Source of the DNA: Paulinella micropora
Taxonomy: Eukaryota > Cercozoa > Imbricatea > Euglyphida
DNA: 59,162 nt
Assembly: GCA_009731375.1 (NCBI GenBank)
Contig: BJOX01000060.1
Span: 1,075,332 to 1,134,493, forward strand
Direction: 5' to 3'
Shown: piece by piece, positions 58,752 through 59,162 of the stretch
Layout: every line of letters begins with the position of its first letter
How positions within the stretch are numbered: the stretch's first letter is position 1
Made by a program: the position numbers and the translations under genes
The notes under the pieces: model-generated
Told to the model about the DNA's origin: nothing
Database searches by the model: none
Seen by the model: the letters and a program-made list of their open reading frames with translations, nothing else

Positions 58752-59162
58752 GTTCGTTCTTCGTTTTGCTGCGTGTGCGTCTGTGCAGTGTGTGTGAGAG
58801 ACTGTGCTCGTGTCTGGTGTGTGAGAGTGTGCTGCGTGTATGTCTGGGAGTGCATGGCGTGTGTCCGTCCCTACTTGTGGTCTGTCTGTCTTTGCTGCGT
58901 GTGGGAGTGTGCTGCGTGTATATCTGTGCGTACATGGCGTGTGTCTGTGCTGCGTGTGGGAGTATGCGGCGTGCGCGTGTCTGTGGTGAGAGTGTGCTGC
59001 GTGTATCTTTGTCTTGCTCTGCATGTGTCTCTGCTGCATGTAAGTCTGTGCGTGCTTGGCATGTGCCTGCGCTTAGTGTGAGTCTGCAGCGTGTGCTCAA
59101 GCGTCTGTGCTGGCCCGGGACAGGCCACACACATCTGGTCCTACATCAAGCCATGCACACCG
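58752..59162. repeat. Degenerate GTGT/CTGCGTGT minisatellite
   Basis: Repeats around GTGCTGCGTGTGGGAGTGTG with variable TCTGT parts fill most of the end of the window. No gene. Confidence 0.7.

Overview
The window is nuclear DNA of a eukaryote. The genes have GT-AG introns, there is a tRNA-derived SINE, a piece of Ty3/gypsy retroelement and a very heavy load of microsatellites. The species cannot be named from the sequence; a microalga or other protist is my guess. It is a draft assembly with eight 10-N gaps and five longer ones (31559-31655, 38184-39041, 47614-47929, 49179-49885, 52559-53115). Many gaps touch poly(G)/poly(C) tracts, and three 10-N gaps have duplicated flanks, so some joins are artificial.

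Layout. 1-5.7 kb is repeats: SINE copies inside TTA arrays, three copies of a 408-bp repeat, a long minisatellite and a 151-bp fold-back. 6.8-13.8 kb holds one host-type gene that can be read exon by exon: a Ser/Thr/Pro/Ala-rich protein with three SH3 domains, whose exons sit between expanding satellites that have copied pieces of those exons. 14-17.3 kb is another SINE and unassigned DNA. 17.3-18.66 kb is the 3' end of a Ty3/gypsy pol on the minus strand, cut off exactly where a different, GC-rich sequence begins.

18.7-55 kb looks like a degraded endogenous large DNA virus, and is the most interesting part. Its genes are: an SF2 helicase resembling herpesvirus-type origin-binding helicases; a very large minus-strand block (29.3-22.2 kb) with a ubiquitin-specific protease, two GRF zinc fingers, a Gln/Ala/Pro repeat, unknown domains, a poly-acidic tract and viral-style Cys/His repeats; an F-box-like protein; two convergent paralogous membrane proteins; several unknown proteins; and at 48.5-53 kb a gene arranged like a capsid maturation protease plus scaffold, facing a second possible virion gene. 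Herpesvirus-like capsid genes in a protist would fit a mirusvirus-type element, but no terminase, portal or DNA polymerase is visible, so this is a hypothesis. Spacers carry a repeated AT-rich motif next to G/C homopolymers. Several genes have frame breaks or in-frame TAG/TGA codons, suggesting decay, sequencing error or recoding.

Inside this region, at 39.1-47.6 kb, sits a DNA transposon of at least 8.5 kb with ~765-bp terminal inverted repeats. It has two divergent intron-containing genes: a DUF7869-like transposase ending in a SAP domain, and a proline/lysine-rich partner of unknown function. From 55.2 kb to the end there is AT-rich spacer, a large GAAA/TTTC satellite containing an inverted junction, and a possible start of another host gene.
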